64,000 bases of DNA from Trichodelitschia bisporula (Eukaryota > Ascomycota > Dothideomycetes > Phaeotrichales > Phaeotrichaceae), in contig ML996693.1 of the NCBI GenBank assembly GCA_010356995.1, positions 1,178,001 through 1,242,000 of the forward strand, given 5' to 3'. Below are positions 1 through 11,611 of this stretch, one piece after another. The notes under the pieces are model-generated. The model saw nothing but the letters and a program-made list of their open reading frames with translations, made no database searches and was not told where the DNA came from. The translations under genes and the position numbers were made by a program. How positions within the stretch are numbered: position 1 is the stretch's first letter; every line of letters begins with the position of its first letter.

Positions 1-3000
1 ACGGCGATATACATAGCACGGCCCGGGCGGGGGGTGGGGGTTGTTTGCGTCAGCCCTACGGCGCGTGGGGTTGCTGCTCGCTGCAGTGAGCATGCGAATG
101 CGGGCAGCGCTGCGGTGCGGGCGGGCCGTGGGTCTGCCTTCCCGAAGGGGGGATATGATACGAAAGGCGAGCTATTGGGGAAGAACGGGGGTAGAGTACC
201 ACAGACGGGGCTGACGGGTAGATGACATGGCGGGGACGATGGAGCCTCGGGTTTATGCGTGAAGCGCCCGCACAAGCGCGCCGGGTACGACGCAGACTAC
301 TGGCGGTCCGATGCTCCAGCGCAGCAGTACTTGCGTCTTCACCGCAAGGCCGCCGTGTGCCTCCTCAGGCTACGTGGTCGTGCAGTGCAGCGACGGTGCG
401 CGTTGTTGTGGTAGCGGGGCTGCGGGCCGCGGGGCTACTTGAGGGTACCCCGCTCTCTCGACCTCTTAAAGAATTTCCCGAAGAAGCGGTGACGGCACGG
501 CTGTTATTGGCTGCGGGGGTGACAGCGAACATCACTTCTCACCCCGTCCCTTCGCATTTTAGCTGCCGAAGCCGGCGGGTATGAAGGGAAAACTCGGAAG
601 CGAGAGCCAGGGAGGCCGCCGCCGTTGTAAGTTTACCAGTACGCTGCGAACCTCGCTCCTCCAGAACGGCGTACTACGGTAGTGCTTTGGAAGCAGGCGA
701 CTGGCCTGAAGGTAGAAGTGCCTCGTGGTAAGCTCCGGCTAATTCTACAATCATATACCCGTACACAACCAATAACTGCTCACGAACATGCGCCTTCTCG
801 CTGGAACCTCCAGCGGTCCCACCAGCTCTCGGACGACCTGATAGGAGCATGGCTCAGGCACGTACATCCGTACAGCTGCAATGAGTCCGGAGTGAAAGCG
901 TTGATAGAAGACAAAAACCAGAAGAGAGCAAGAGTGGTGGGGCCGCTTATATCTAATAGAACCATAGGTTTGACAGGCGCGCTATGACTACGGTGTTAAA
1001 TGAAGAGTCCATCAAAGACGAATAGAAGAAGAGAGAGTCGGAGACGCTCGAGAGTAAATGCACGATGTGGCAAATGTCCTCCCATGTTTCCTTTCTTCTA
1101 TCATGAGCACATTGCATCATGTTCTTTCCGAGAGTGCGGCCGCTCCTTCCAAGAGTATAGATGCTCCTTCCCTTTCACTACATCACGACCAAGTTCTAGG
1201 CAACCTAGTCAGAGAATATGTCGTAGAGGCATTCCTGTTGATATTGCTCGGATTCTTTCGAGGCCTGGTTCTGTCTAGCACATACGGGTACCCTCCGGAG
1301 GCGTCAGACCAATATCAAAGCCTCCATATCCGTTGTTGGGACTGGTCACAACATGTTCGTTGCCGGTTGCCAGTTCTCGGGCTGTAGTATGGTCGGTGGT
1401 TGCTGTTGCTGCGCAGAGTTCTCCGAGAGGTACTGTAGAAGCCATACTTCTTGCATATCATGTCAGTTCCATTCCAGCCCCTACCTTTCAAAATGCTGCT
1501 CAGCTCGTGAGCTAACAAAGGCAGCGAGAGTCCTCCGTTGATATGCCGTCGTCAGTGAATATATCAGTAAATCCCCACGCAAACATCTCGCTTTCTCGCA
1601 CGAAAGCCCTCCGCCTCAGGGAGAACATCTCCCGCCCGACCAACCAGACGGTTTTCCGGGCCTCTTGGCCAGAAAAATCTGAGAAAGCCCAATAGCAGCC
1701 CCCCTCAGCCGCGCCCCTGGGAAGCTAGGCCCACAACCCGCAGCCCGAACGCGCCCGCTAGCACCAGCGACGGCGAGCTTCCAATGATCGCCCAACCAGC
1801 CCCCTGGTACCCGGGCCCCCCACGCACGGCACGCGTGGCGCATGGTCCGTGGGCGGATGCACCCCAGAGTTTCCGCTAGGCGGGATTGTGGCGTTTGGGG
1901 CGTTGCGGCTGGGAAGGCGGGCGGGAGAGGTGGGGGAACCCCCACTGGGGGGGACGGGATTGCGGTGTTGTATGGTGGGGGATTGTGAGGGAGGGAGATG
2001 GTGTTGGTGATGTTACTGTTGGGTTTAGTTATGGGGGGATGGAAAAGCAGTGGGTGTGTTGCGGGCGGTATGTTGGATGTCACTTTAGGGGAAATGGTGA
2101 CTGATGAGTTGTTTGATGAAGTGGGAGCAAATTTCGTCGCATTAACAACCATCATTTTGCGATGAGATGAGGTCGCAAAAATCGAACTTACCTCGGCCGC
2201 GCCCAAAACACCGACAATCATGAACCGGAAATTATGGAGCATCGCCGCCGGGTTGGAACAGGCCCAGCCATGCAGCCCTACTGTGTCCAACCCGGTTGAT
2301 GCTCAAGTTCATGCGATGTTCATCTACCGCCCACGTTGCAGACAGCCGCCAGAACAGCGTCGTAGATCCGGGGAAACGCTACCATCGAACCTCGGTGTCT
2401 ACATACCGCACCGTCGAGTTCACGTTCAGCATCCAACATGCCATTCAAACATGCCATCATATACATGATGTCACCACAGCACTATTCTGATATATTCCGG
2501 TTACACCACAGCGGCGCGGCTATGAGACATGCGCGCCGCGTCAAGCCTCACCAATAGGAACACAAGCACCTCATCCGTGGGCGCTGCATCGCAGACGCCG
2601 TCCCACAACTCTGGAATACCGCCGCGGCCCCTCTCCCCTACATCCGCAAAACGAAAAAAAACCCAACTTACTGTTACTCAATCGCCAAGTATCGCAATTC
2701 GCAATCTCCCACCGCCTCCCTCCCTCCCGACATTCCGCGCCCCACTCCGCGCGTCCCAGAAATCGCCCATTAACCGTGCCCAAAGCCGTCATTTCCCGGC
2801 CCTCAGAATACAGTTGCGCCGCCAACGTACCGACGCCGCTTGCCGTTCTTAGGGATAGCTATATTTCCTTTAGCACCGTAACTCCCGACGACCCGACGCC
2901 GAGGTGCGAGGTGCGTGCACTCTACCGCGCTCGCCCCTGGCAGCGCGGGCAGCTTCCTCGGCTGATCCCCGGCACACGCTCCGCCGGCGCGCGCTGCCGG

Positions 3001-6000
3001 TCGTTTTCCCGTTTACCTACCGCTGCAGTGCGCGAGTCGTGGGAATTGCTTCAACCTTCTAGCCCGTCTCTTTGCGAGTCGTGAGGAGTGTTTGTGGTCC
3101 TTCTAGCCCGGTTCTTTACGAGTCAGGCCTGAGTCGCGGAAGGTAAGTTGTTCGAGAAGGTGAAACACGCGACTGGAGCGCGTTTCTGGAAGGAGTTCCG
3201 CCGGTCTAGCGACGCGACTATTGGGTATGGCGCGGAAAGGCGCACCGGCGGGAGGAACGCGCCGCGCGGTTACCTGGGAGTTGGTATTTATCGATTGGCT
3301 TCATAATTTACCGGTCTGGTTTACCCTCCTGTTGGGTTTGTCGCGATGGGGCTGCTTGGGCTTGGCTTCGTTGCCGGCTTGATCGTCGGTATTGGGCAGT
3401 GTTCCTTCTTTTACTCGGAGGTGGTGTTTGGGACGGGACGAAGGTGCTCAGTATCAGTCGGTGACCGATACCGCATCACCAGCCAGCCTCGCGGTCCTCA
3501 GCTTCCAACCTCACATCCAGCTGCACATCTTCGCCGAAGAGAGCGCAAGGCTGAACCTGCTATCCATTACCGCAGACACCAACCAAGGCAGCCAACAACG
3601 CGGATCCCCCGCAACCGATACCGCCAAATCACGTGCAATTCCCCATCCTCAGCCAATCCGCACCCCAAGTCTCCGGCCTCGCATCTCATTCCCTCAGCTC
3701 CCAGCCGTCGCAGCTCCCCCACTCACGCCCTCCCCGTACATCCCCCCACCGCTACACGCGCACCGCGCACCCTATCGCGTCCCCCGCCCGCCCCTCCGCG
3801 CGCTCACAGGCCGCCCATCGGGGCTGGAGACGAGGCTGGGGCACTCGCTCGCAGGCACCCAGCTTGGGCACTCTTCGCCGAACTCTGCTGTAGAGTCGCG
3901 ATTCGTAGGCTCTCTCACCGACAACGCGTCGCTCTCGTTCTCACGCCGTTGACTCGTTGTTTTCTCCCCCGCGTTGCTCCTCACGTTATTTTCAGCCCGC
4001 TACCCCATCCGTGCCCGCCCCCGCACGCCACGCCCCCCTGCTGTCTCTGGTGCACTTCGCAGTCCCGCGCCGCCGGACCAGGCAGTTGTGGGCGCGCGGT
4101 GGAAATGAGCGCGCGACTCCTACCCCCACGGCACACCCGCGCGGGTGACATCTCACTCACCCAAACCCCCCCGCCCGGGGTGTGAAAAACAGAATGTCAT
4201 CTGCGCTGCCACATTTTTGCATCGTTACAACGTTATTAGGATGCGGGGTTGAGTGCGATCTGGAAGCACGCAATGTTGCGAGGTCGGATGCGTGGACTTG
4301 TCGAGTCATTATTTCACACTGCGTGTGGTTAGTGGGGACGCGCGCTGCGCTCGAGGCCCGCTGGCTGGACTGCTCTGGAGCGGCGGGGGCTGCTTTCGGC
4401 GCGCTGATCCCGCGGCCCAGATGCTGGGCCGTGTGGGCGCTACGGAGGGGAGGATGGTACCGTATTTTACGGTACTACGTACGGCCTGGCCCGCGGGGTG
4501 CGCGCCGGGATCCGTCGCCGTTTGAGGAGGAGAGCGAGTCGTGGGGGTTTGCGTGGAGGCGGGGGATGTGCGGGACGAAACGGCGAGTTGTGGAGGTAAG
4601 ATGCGAGTCGAAGGGATAACTGTGGGCGTTTTGCGAATTTTCGAGGCGTTTGTGTGCGCATAGCCGGGTGCAGTATATGTTGTTGTTGTAGTTGTTGCTG
4701 TTGTTGTTGTTGTTGTTGTTTGGTTGTGTGTGAGGATTCGTCCTTGCGACAGCTCAGCAAGCGGCCATCTTGCTTTGAGTACCATAGTTGCATGAATCCG
4801 GCCAACGACTCACTGCAGCAGCTGCGCGATCGATCAGCGGCCGCCTGTCGGGCAACAACCAAACCAGGGCGGTTGCGGGGCGGCGCTTCCGCATGGGGAA
4901 ACCCCTTACACGCGCCCGCCGTCACATTCCCTATCGAGATGGCGCGCGGCCCCCAGAAGTGTGTGACGATAATAGACCGTGTGTGTGTGTGTGCGCGGCA
5001 CGGTGTGTTTAGGGGGGGCGAGGAAGGGAGGCGCGGGACGATGTACCGGTACGTCCCACGTCGCAAGCGCCACTTCACAATCCACCTCCCATTTCCCCGA
5101 CCTCCTCCCTTCCCCCCCCGCTCCCTCCGGACCGCAATCCCTAACCCGTAATCCTCCATTTTTGTTGCCCTTCCCCCACACTCAAAAGATTTTCCACCGG
5201 CCGCGGCCCGGGGTAAATCGCCTGTGCGCACAGCGGAGTGGCACAGTCATACGCGTACTGCTCTCAGCTAATCCCCCGTAATCCGCATGCGCCGCGGCAG
5301 GCAGACAGGCAGGCAAATGCAAGTCAAGCAACAATACAACAACAAGCAACAAAGCGAGTCACCACAGCGTCATAACCCATCGACCAACCTGTTTTGCCCT
5401 CCGCTTTCCAACGCAAACAGGATAACCAACAGCGCAGGCGGCAACACGCTCCCACTCTTCCGAAAGCGCACTTTCTCTCCCCCCATCCCCCCATCCCCCC
5501 ACCGCCGCCAACGGCCTCAACGCCCCAATCCCACGCCTCGCTCCCTCACAAGGCGGTGAAAACACACGAAGCGCCAACCCGGTCTTCCGGCCGCGGCAAC
5601 AGGCCCGCCGCACGCCCGGCCGCAGGGGTGTCGGGGGGAAAGTGAGAAGGCGGTGCGCACGGGCAGCCAGTCAGACGGCGCGGAAGACCAAGTAGCGGTG
5701 TTGGGCTTTGGGCGCCGTCCCTTCGTTTTCTTTTCTTACGGCGCTTTTGCGGGCTTTTTGTCGGGTGTACTAGCGGGTGTTCGGGACGGGGGGGGGAAAG
5801 ACGGAGAAGGGGGGAAAAGGTCGCGCGCAATAGCCCAGATCGTTGAATGCCGGTCCTGATTCTGGGGGCGTGTGGGATGTCTCATGGTATATCAGCGCTG
5901 GCGTCGCGCGCGCACTGGGCTGGCGCCCCCGTTTTCATCGTTGCTATCCACCCACCAACCCACCCACGCGCATACGTCTGTTTGGCTCGTTGCCTTTTCT

Positions 6001-6266
6001 TTCCACCCCCATCAAAGAACAGAATATGCCAATGTGATTGTTGTCACATTTTTCACCCCCTACCCCGGTAAACGCCTGCATCCGCTTTACCTCCCACGCT
6101 GTCTTGCAGCCTCCTTGTTGGCCAACGCCCACACCGCAACCCCTTGCGCCTCCATACTTATACTCTTCCACCCCCCCACCCCTTCCTCCCTCAACCATCG
6201 CATCTCGCAACCAACACCACCACCCTCACACCTCACCACCTACGGTCCGCAACCGACCTCACAACC
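1..6266. other. gene-poor GC-rich stretch, no supported gene
   Basis: No reading frame here has recognisable domains, a convincing start or splice structure. The DNA is GC-rich with many C, G and CT tracts, so long open frames arise by chance. A possible minus-strand first exon near 2290-2189 ends at a good GTAAGT donor, but I found no continuation. There is no telomere-type repeat at the window edge. The last part should contain the promoter of the small gene starting at 6267. Confidence 0.5.
4679..4731. repeat. TTG-rich trinucleotide microsatellite
   Basis: A run of about 15 TGT/TTG units with a few interruptions. It reads as CAA/CAG-type units on the minus strand. It is not inside a supported gene. 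Confidence 0.85.
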
Positions 6267-6776
6267 ATGACCACCACAGCAGTATCCTACACGCACATCA
6301 CAATAATGGACTTCACCACCTCGCCTCCCTCATCCACCTCCTCAACACCCACAACCTCCATCGGCTGGCCCTCCCCCACCTCGTCCCTCTCCAGCAGTCC
6401 CCGGAGCATCTCCTCAAGCCAACCGCACAACCTAATCTGCGCCTTTCCCTCCTGGCCCACCGGCCCCAGCCTGCACCGCACACCCTTCACATCCTCCGCC
6501 CCCAGCGCCTTCATCTCCGACGCCGACCTCTTCCCCGATGAGCTCCTCGACGAGTCCTTCGCCGGCCCCCTCCTGCGCGAAGCTCCCGCCCCACCCCGCG
6601 CCATCCCGCTCGCCGCCCTCCCGCTGGCGCCGCTGTACGCCCAGGCCAAGCCGAAGAAGCAGCGCCCGGCCGGCCAAGCGCAGGAGCCGAAGCAGCGCCG
6701 TGGGAGCAGGAAGGCGCGCCGCACGAGCAAGCCCATGACGCCGATTTCGGAGAGCCCGGAGGCGCCGAGTGAGTGA
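6267..6776 (+). CDS. small Pro/Ser-rich protein, probably conserved in fungi
   Basis: A single-exon frame of 169 residues starting at the ATG at 6267; a second in-frame ATG follows at 6306. The N-terminal half is Ser/Thr/Pro-rich. It is followed by an acidic patch (ISDADLFPDELLDE, around residues 92-105), a Pro/Ala stretch, a very basic segment (PKKQR through RRGSRKARRTSK) and an ending with KPMTPISESPEAPSE. From memory, this order of an ISD-DLF acidic motif, a basic block and a C-terminal MTPISE motif occurs in short uncharacterised proteins of filamentous ascomycetes. MTPISE contains a possible proline-directed phosphosite. No enzymatic domain, signal peptide or membrane segment is visible. 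Function unknown; the basic block could be a nuclear signal. Confidence 0.65.
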   Translation: MTTTAVSYTHITIMDFTTSPPSSTSSTPTTSIGWPSPTSSLSSSPRSISSSQPHNLICAFPSWPTGPSLHRTPFTSSAPSAFISDADLFPDELLDESFAGPLLREAPAPPRAIPLAALPLAPLYAQAKPKKQRPAGQAQEPKQRRGSRKARRTSKPMTPISESPEAPSE

Positions 6777-9700
6777 GCGGATCGGATCAGTGGCGCGGTT
6801 TGCCTCTTGTGAGTTTGCACACAGCCTGTTGCGTCACGTGCGAGGCTAATCATGTGATAGTGTATGAGTCACTCTGTCCCTATCTTTGTTCGAGAAGGAT
6901 TTCGGACACGACTCGGATTCGAAGGCTCTATTCGCATGACTCGAGCGCGATATGTCTTCGGCGCACGTGCGCTATGCCGCGCCACGTCTTTGTTCGTTGA
7001 CCGCGACACTCCCGCCACATACGCGTCATGAGTCGGACTTCACCCCGGCCGTGCGCGACGCGACGCGACACCAGCCTGATGGCAACAACGGAGTTTGATG
7101 ACGCGTGGGCTCTCGTCTGCGACACGAGTCCAGTTGGTGGAACGAAAGAGGAGGACGAAAGGCGCGTGCGTGGCTGCGGCGCAGCCAATGCCCATCGGTG
7201 GCGTGTGGTGGGGCTGTGTGCATGGTGTGTGGCTGGGTCGTCACTTCTTCGGAGGGGCGATGGGATTTGCATTTGGGTTTGCGTTTTGATATGGCGAGGC
7301 GTTTGGCTTGTCGCATTTCTGATATCCCTGGGTTGGGTTGGGTTTGCTTTGTGTTTTGTTCGTTCAGCACGGCGTTTGCAGCATGGCGGTGATACCACAT
7401 TTCGCAATCATCGCATCAGCATCGAATCGTCGGGCGGGACGAGGGAGGGGAGTTCATTGTTTATTCGCGCATATCGCGCTGGCCAGCTAGTCTGGCCCTC
7501 ATCGCTTCGCATCATCAAGCATTAGGTAGTCCACAAGCAATCACAAACGAAGCAATACACTATCACAGCCTAGCTCTCCGTGATTTTTGTGAAGTGGGAT
7601 TGGGATGCTCCTGGTGGTGCGTGCTGATTTGCCCAACCCCGCGCCTTCGATGTGCGCAGAACGTGCTGAACCACACCGCTGGGCCGGCGACGCGGCACGA
7701 GCTGGTGTGGCGTTGAGAGAGCGCGGGGGAGGGGGTATCTGTTACGATATGGGGTGATAGGCTGCGCGGGGGTTGCGGGGATGAGGGAGGATGTGATTGA
7801 TGTCGTGATTTGGACAGGATGTCTATTGTTGAGGTTTGAAGGAATGGCTAGAACTTATGTTGCGATTTTCAAGGTCTCAAGAACAGCCACGATCGGAAGG
7901 GCTCGACTGGACTCCGCTTCGACAAACCCAGACCGATGCGGTTTCGCACAGTGCAACCACAGGCGAATCGCACCCTGCGCCCAAGGCCCCGATGCCTGCA
8001 TCGTGTTCCTGGACCGGGATCCCGAATCTGCGCTGCGAGTGAGTGCTGGGGTGAGGCCAGGCCATACTTCCCAATTCTTCACTTCTCGTCGCTGGTTGGA
8101 GTCATATGAGCAGCGCTCGCTGCGGCGGGGGTTGGAGGAGGATCCAATCGCACGTTCAGATGGGCATTTTCAAGGGCTGTTCTATATTCCCCGAAGCCAG
8201 GCTCTGGGAGGGGGGGGGGTGTGTGGAGGGGCGGTACGTACCCCCATCGTCCTCACCTCACGATGTACGAAGTACGTCCTTCCAACTCTCGTCGTCGGCT
8301 CCACGTTGTAGAACCACAACCACGCCCGCATCGAGGCTTCCTTGCGCGCGCTGTGCGGCCGCGCACGTCGCCGCCTCGATATGCGAGGCCAGCGCAGGCA
8401 CACGTTCATCATGGCAAAAGCACGCTATGCGGTGGAACATCACCCCCCTCCCCGCTCTTCCCCTCCGGGACCCCCAGCGCCACGGTTACCCTGCCCGTCC
8501 GGGCCCAGGCCTCACAGCATGCGACCCGGGCATCACAGCATCGGTTCCTGAGTCTGCAGTGCCACGGCTGGGTGCATTGGAGACCGCATTGGAGACCGCA
8601 TCGGCCGGCCAGGCCAGAGTACGGCATCAGGACGCTGAGTACGGGACCTGCGATGTGCGGGACACGGGCATGCAATAGCGGCGCCGATATGCGCGGATTG
8701 CGATAAGCGGGCGGCAGTGCGCCGTGCGGCCGTGCGGCCTGCGGCCTGCGGCACGGCGGGAGGGAGAGAGGGCCGTGCCGATGGGCGCGCGCTAGGGCGG
8801 CGGGACGGCGAGTGTGCGATGGTTGCGGAAGAAAAAGTCGTAGGATGGATAGATAGACGCATATAACGGGTGCAAGTGAGAGGACTGGTTGGAATGGGGT
8901 GTGTGCGGAGTGGGTACCGCAGGCTGCGTACCGCAGACCGCGCAGACCGCTGCGGCCGCATTGGTTGTGCACCTCGAGCTGGGGACGGAAATAGGTGAGG
9001 GTGCATGGGGCTCGGATGCTGTCGGTGGCTTCCAACGACTCTCAATATTTGTTCCTCGTCGATGTCTTCCCCTCAGCCTTACATGATATTGCATTCTCAA
9101 ACGTCGCCAATACGTGCAACTACCGTAGCAGTTGCCATATTCTCACTCCACGTCCTCCTCCTGCTCCTTTTCCATCTCTTTTGCTCACTCATCTCGCCCC
9201 ATCCCGTGCCTGTCTGCCAGGCATTTTGTTCGGCAGCACACGACGCCCAAAACGCCGCGCTCCATGCAGCACATCCCGGCCTGCGCACGCCCATTGGCCT
9301 GTGAGCGGCCGCGCCAGCGCTTTGGATCTCGTTGCCTCTCTCCACACAATCCACACCCTTTCGCTGTTCTCTCTTCTCTCCTTCTCACGCTCTGCTCAAG
9401 CTTCTTCCTCCGTCATTCTGCGAGCCATCCATTGACTGGTGTGCAACTGGACCTCACCAGACCGGGTGAGACTCCCAACGTACCACTTCAGCACCGGAGC
9501 CGTGCCATTTGCCCCTCTTTTTCATCCCTCGAGTCCAACGGCTCGAGTCTCGTGTTCACCCGTACCCAAGTTCCAGTCGGCGCAGACCTGTCGTGATCTG
9601 TTCCTGTCCCTGAAGCCGGGACTAGTTCTAGCAAGGTCAGCCAGTTGAGTCCGTGAGTCCTGGAGGCGTGATCTCGGGCGTGATCTCTTTTGTCAAATCC

Positions 9701-9865
9701 AAATCCAGCCCTTGCTTATCCTCTCTTGCGACTCGCTGCCCAGGCCTCTTCTTTCCCTTCCCGCAATATGGGCTTCGGGCTTCGATAGTACGAGTTTGAT
9801 GGAGCCCTTCGTCCCATGCCATCTCCATCCCGTCCCTTAACTGCTCGCGACACTTGAGCCCTTGA

Positions 9866-9895
9866 GCGACTCATAGTTAGCGACTCATAGTTAGC
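9866..9895. repeat. tandem duplication, 14-base unit
   Basis: The unit GCGACTCATAGTTA occurs twice back to back, and the second copy runs on into GCAACGG. Confidence 0.8.
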
Positions 9896-10507
9896 AACGG
9901 CTATATGCGGACGAACCATTTGCAAATTGCTGGGCCAATCCTTCGACCTGCACGCTGCAAGACCGCAAAGGCCTGCGGGCGGTGAATTGATGCTGATGGC
10001 CCGACCCACAGCGGCGGTGTTGCGGTGATTGAGGCTTGTTCGCTTCTTTCCTTTGCTGCCCTGTACTGCCCTTCTTGTTCTTGTCATCTCTCGTCTCTGT
10101 TACCACAGTCTCTCACGAGTCGCAAATGGGGTGGGAAGCACAACAACAACAACGACAGCCTCAAGCCTCAACAAGGCTAGCCTAAAGCTCCAAAAAGATT
10201 CACGACCACAAAACTCACAACCCAATCCCATCAACCCCTCCACCATCCCTCGTAACCCATGTGGCCCATTGTTGCCCATTGTGTGCATTGTACGGAGTAC
10301 CCGTTAGGCGTTGTGCCCCGAGCCAGCCAACGCTCGTTCTTTTCACCGCAGGAGGAAGCGCAGAGCACATCTCGTCGTCGAATAGTTGGTCGTCCATTTA
10401 AGCGCCCACCTGTGATTCGGTCTCCACCATCAAGGCCCTGCGCGAACAGTGAAGAAGCTCTCGGGACCCCTCCCCTCAATCCCCTCTCCACACAACATCC
10501 ACACACA

Positions 10508-10524
10508 CCCCCCCCCCCCCCCCC
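10508..10524. repeat. poly-C run of 17
   Basis: An uninterrupted run of C in a CT-rich leader-like region; its length is likely to be unreliable in a draft assembly. Confidence 0.9.
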
Positions 10525-10771
10525 AACCCTCCAACCCTCTCTCACCTCTCTCTCTCACGCCTCTCACGCCTCTTACGCCTCTTCTCTCACCCCATCATCC
10601 TGAACCCCAACCACCCCCTCCATTCGATCAAACTCGCACGCTTTCTTACCCATCCCCATCACTTCTTCACATCCGCGCCGCCCGCCCATCACCTCGCCTC
10701 TCTCCCTCCTCCCCCGCCTCCCCCAATTCAGCCCTTGCTCTTTTCTCTCAACTCTCTCACACTACTCTGTC

Positions 10772-10804
10772 CCTCTCACTCTCACTCTCACTCTCACTCT
10801 CTCC
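10772..10804. repeat. CTCTCA microsatellite
   Basis: About five units of CTCTCA within a pyrimidine-rich stretch, as often seen upstream of fungal transcription starts. Confidence 0.85.
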
Positions 10805-11611
10805 GCCAGTCCTAGAAGAGCATTTTGTGCATGCATGTGCCGTGCCCCAAGTCTCCTAAGCACTGACGCTACTTCCTCTCATACTGCCTTGTGTAGCCGC
10901 CCAGCTGCCACACTACTTTCTCTTCCTCACTCTCTTCCCTCTCTTCTGCAAACATCTGCACATTGGCAATTGTACACGCAGCTGCCGAACTTCTATCAAA
11001 CTCTTCCATCCCATTCTTTTCCTCCCCTAAACCAACCCCATCCCCGGCAAGGCAATAGGCCCCCCGCTCGCCCCCCCCCTCCCCCCCTCCACCCCACAGG
11101 AACCGTGGCGGCTATATGCATTTCTGAACCGCCGCGCTGAACCGCCGCACGCACATGGTAGACGCCTGCCCTCACAGGCCTCATCCCTCTCTAAGCGCAT
11201 AGAAACGCTCTGCTGGGTAGTAGTGGTTGGCCCTACTAGCAAGAAATTCTCCTGTTGCAGGATCGCATAGGGTCAGTCTCCCCCCTCGTCGGCCTCGCAA
11301 TTTATTTCCCTGCAACACCATTCCCTCCCGTGTTTGTGAACCTTTGGCGCGGGGTTGTCAAATCCAGCCGAAGCGAAAGAGCAACCTCCAAGCAAACCCC
11401 ATCCGCACCCCCCCCCCCCGCGACAACCCGTCCACCGGAAGTATTGCTTTGGAGCAATCCGTGTTCGAGCATCGCTTCGCGGAGGAACCGCCTCTAACCA
11501 TCGCCCGCCAAACTCGCGATAAAATTGCGCCGAGTGCTCGTCAATTGCGCCCGCGAGTCGGCTGACGCTGACCTCTTCCCCTCACAGTGAGAGCGCAGGG
11601 CGACGCTCATC

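Larger units (their letters stand above)
6777..11611. other. long intergenic stretch with simple repeats, upstream of the WD40 gene
   Basis: No supported gene. Contents include a short tandem duplication of a 14-base unit (about 9866-9895), a duplicated GGAGACCGCAT unit near 8579-8600, a run of 17 C, a CTCTCA repeat and long pyrimidine-rich tracts from about 10.5 to 11.1 kb. A CCCTCACAG just before the next gene (ending 11586) could be the acceptor of an intron in its 5' leader, but I cannot pick a donor. Confidence 0.5.

Noticed and set aside
1-60. Possible chromosome end at the window edge
   Set aside because: No TTAGGG-type repeats are present.
780-965. Minus-strand 61-residue frame with a signal-peptide-like start
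   Set aside because: Only three Cys, no repeat or conserved pattern, and short enough to be chance.
1616-2290. Minus-strand frame with FRFMIVGVLGAAE before a GTAAGT donor
   Set aside because: The donor is good, but no matching downstream exon or homology could be found; the rest of the frame is low complexity.
3346-4185. Plus-strand frame of 279 residues with an ATG
   Set aside because: Composition is Pro/Arg/His from C-rich DNA, other frames are equally open, and no domain or splice logic appears.
9716-10087. Minus-strand frame of 123 residues
   Set aside because: Overlaps tandem duplications and leader-like DNA; Arg/Ser-rich without a pattern.
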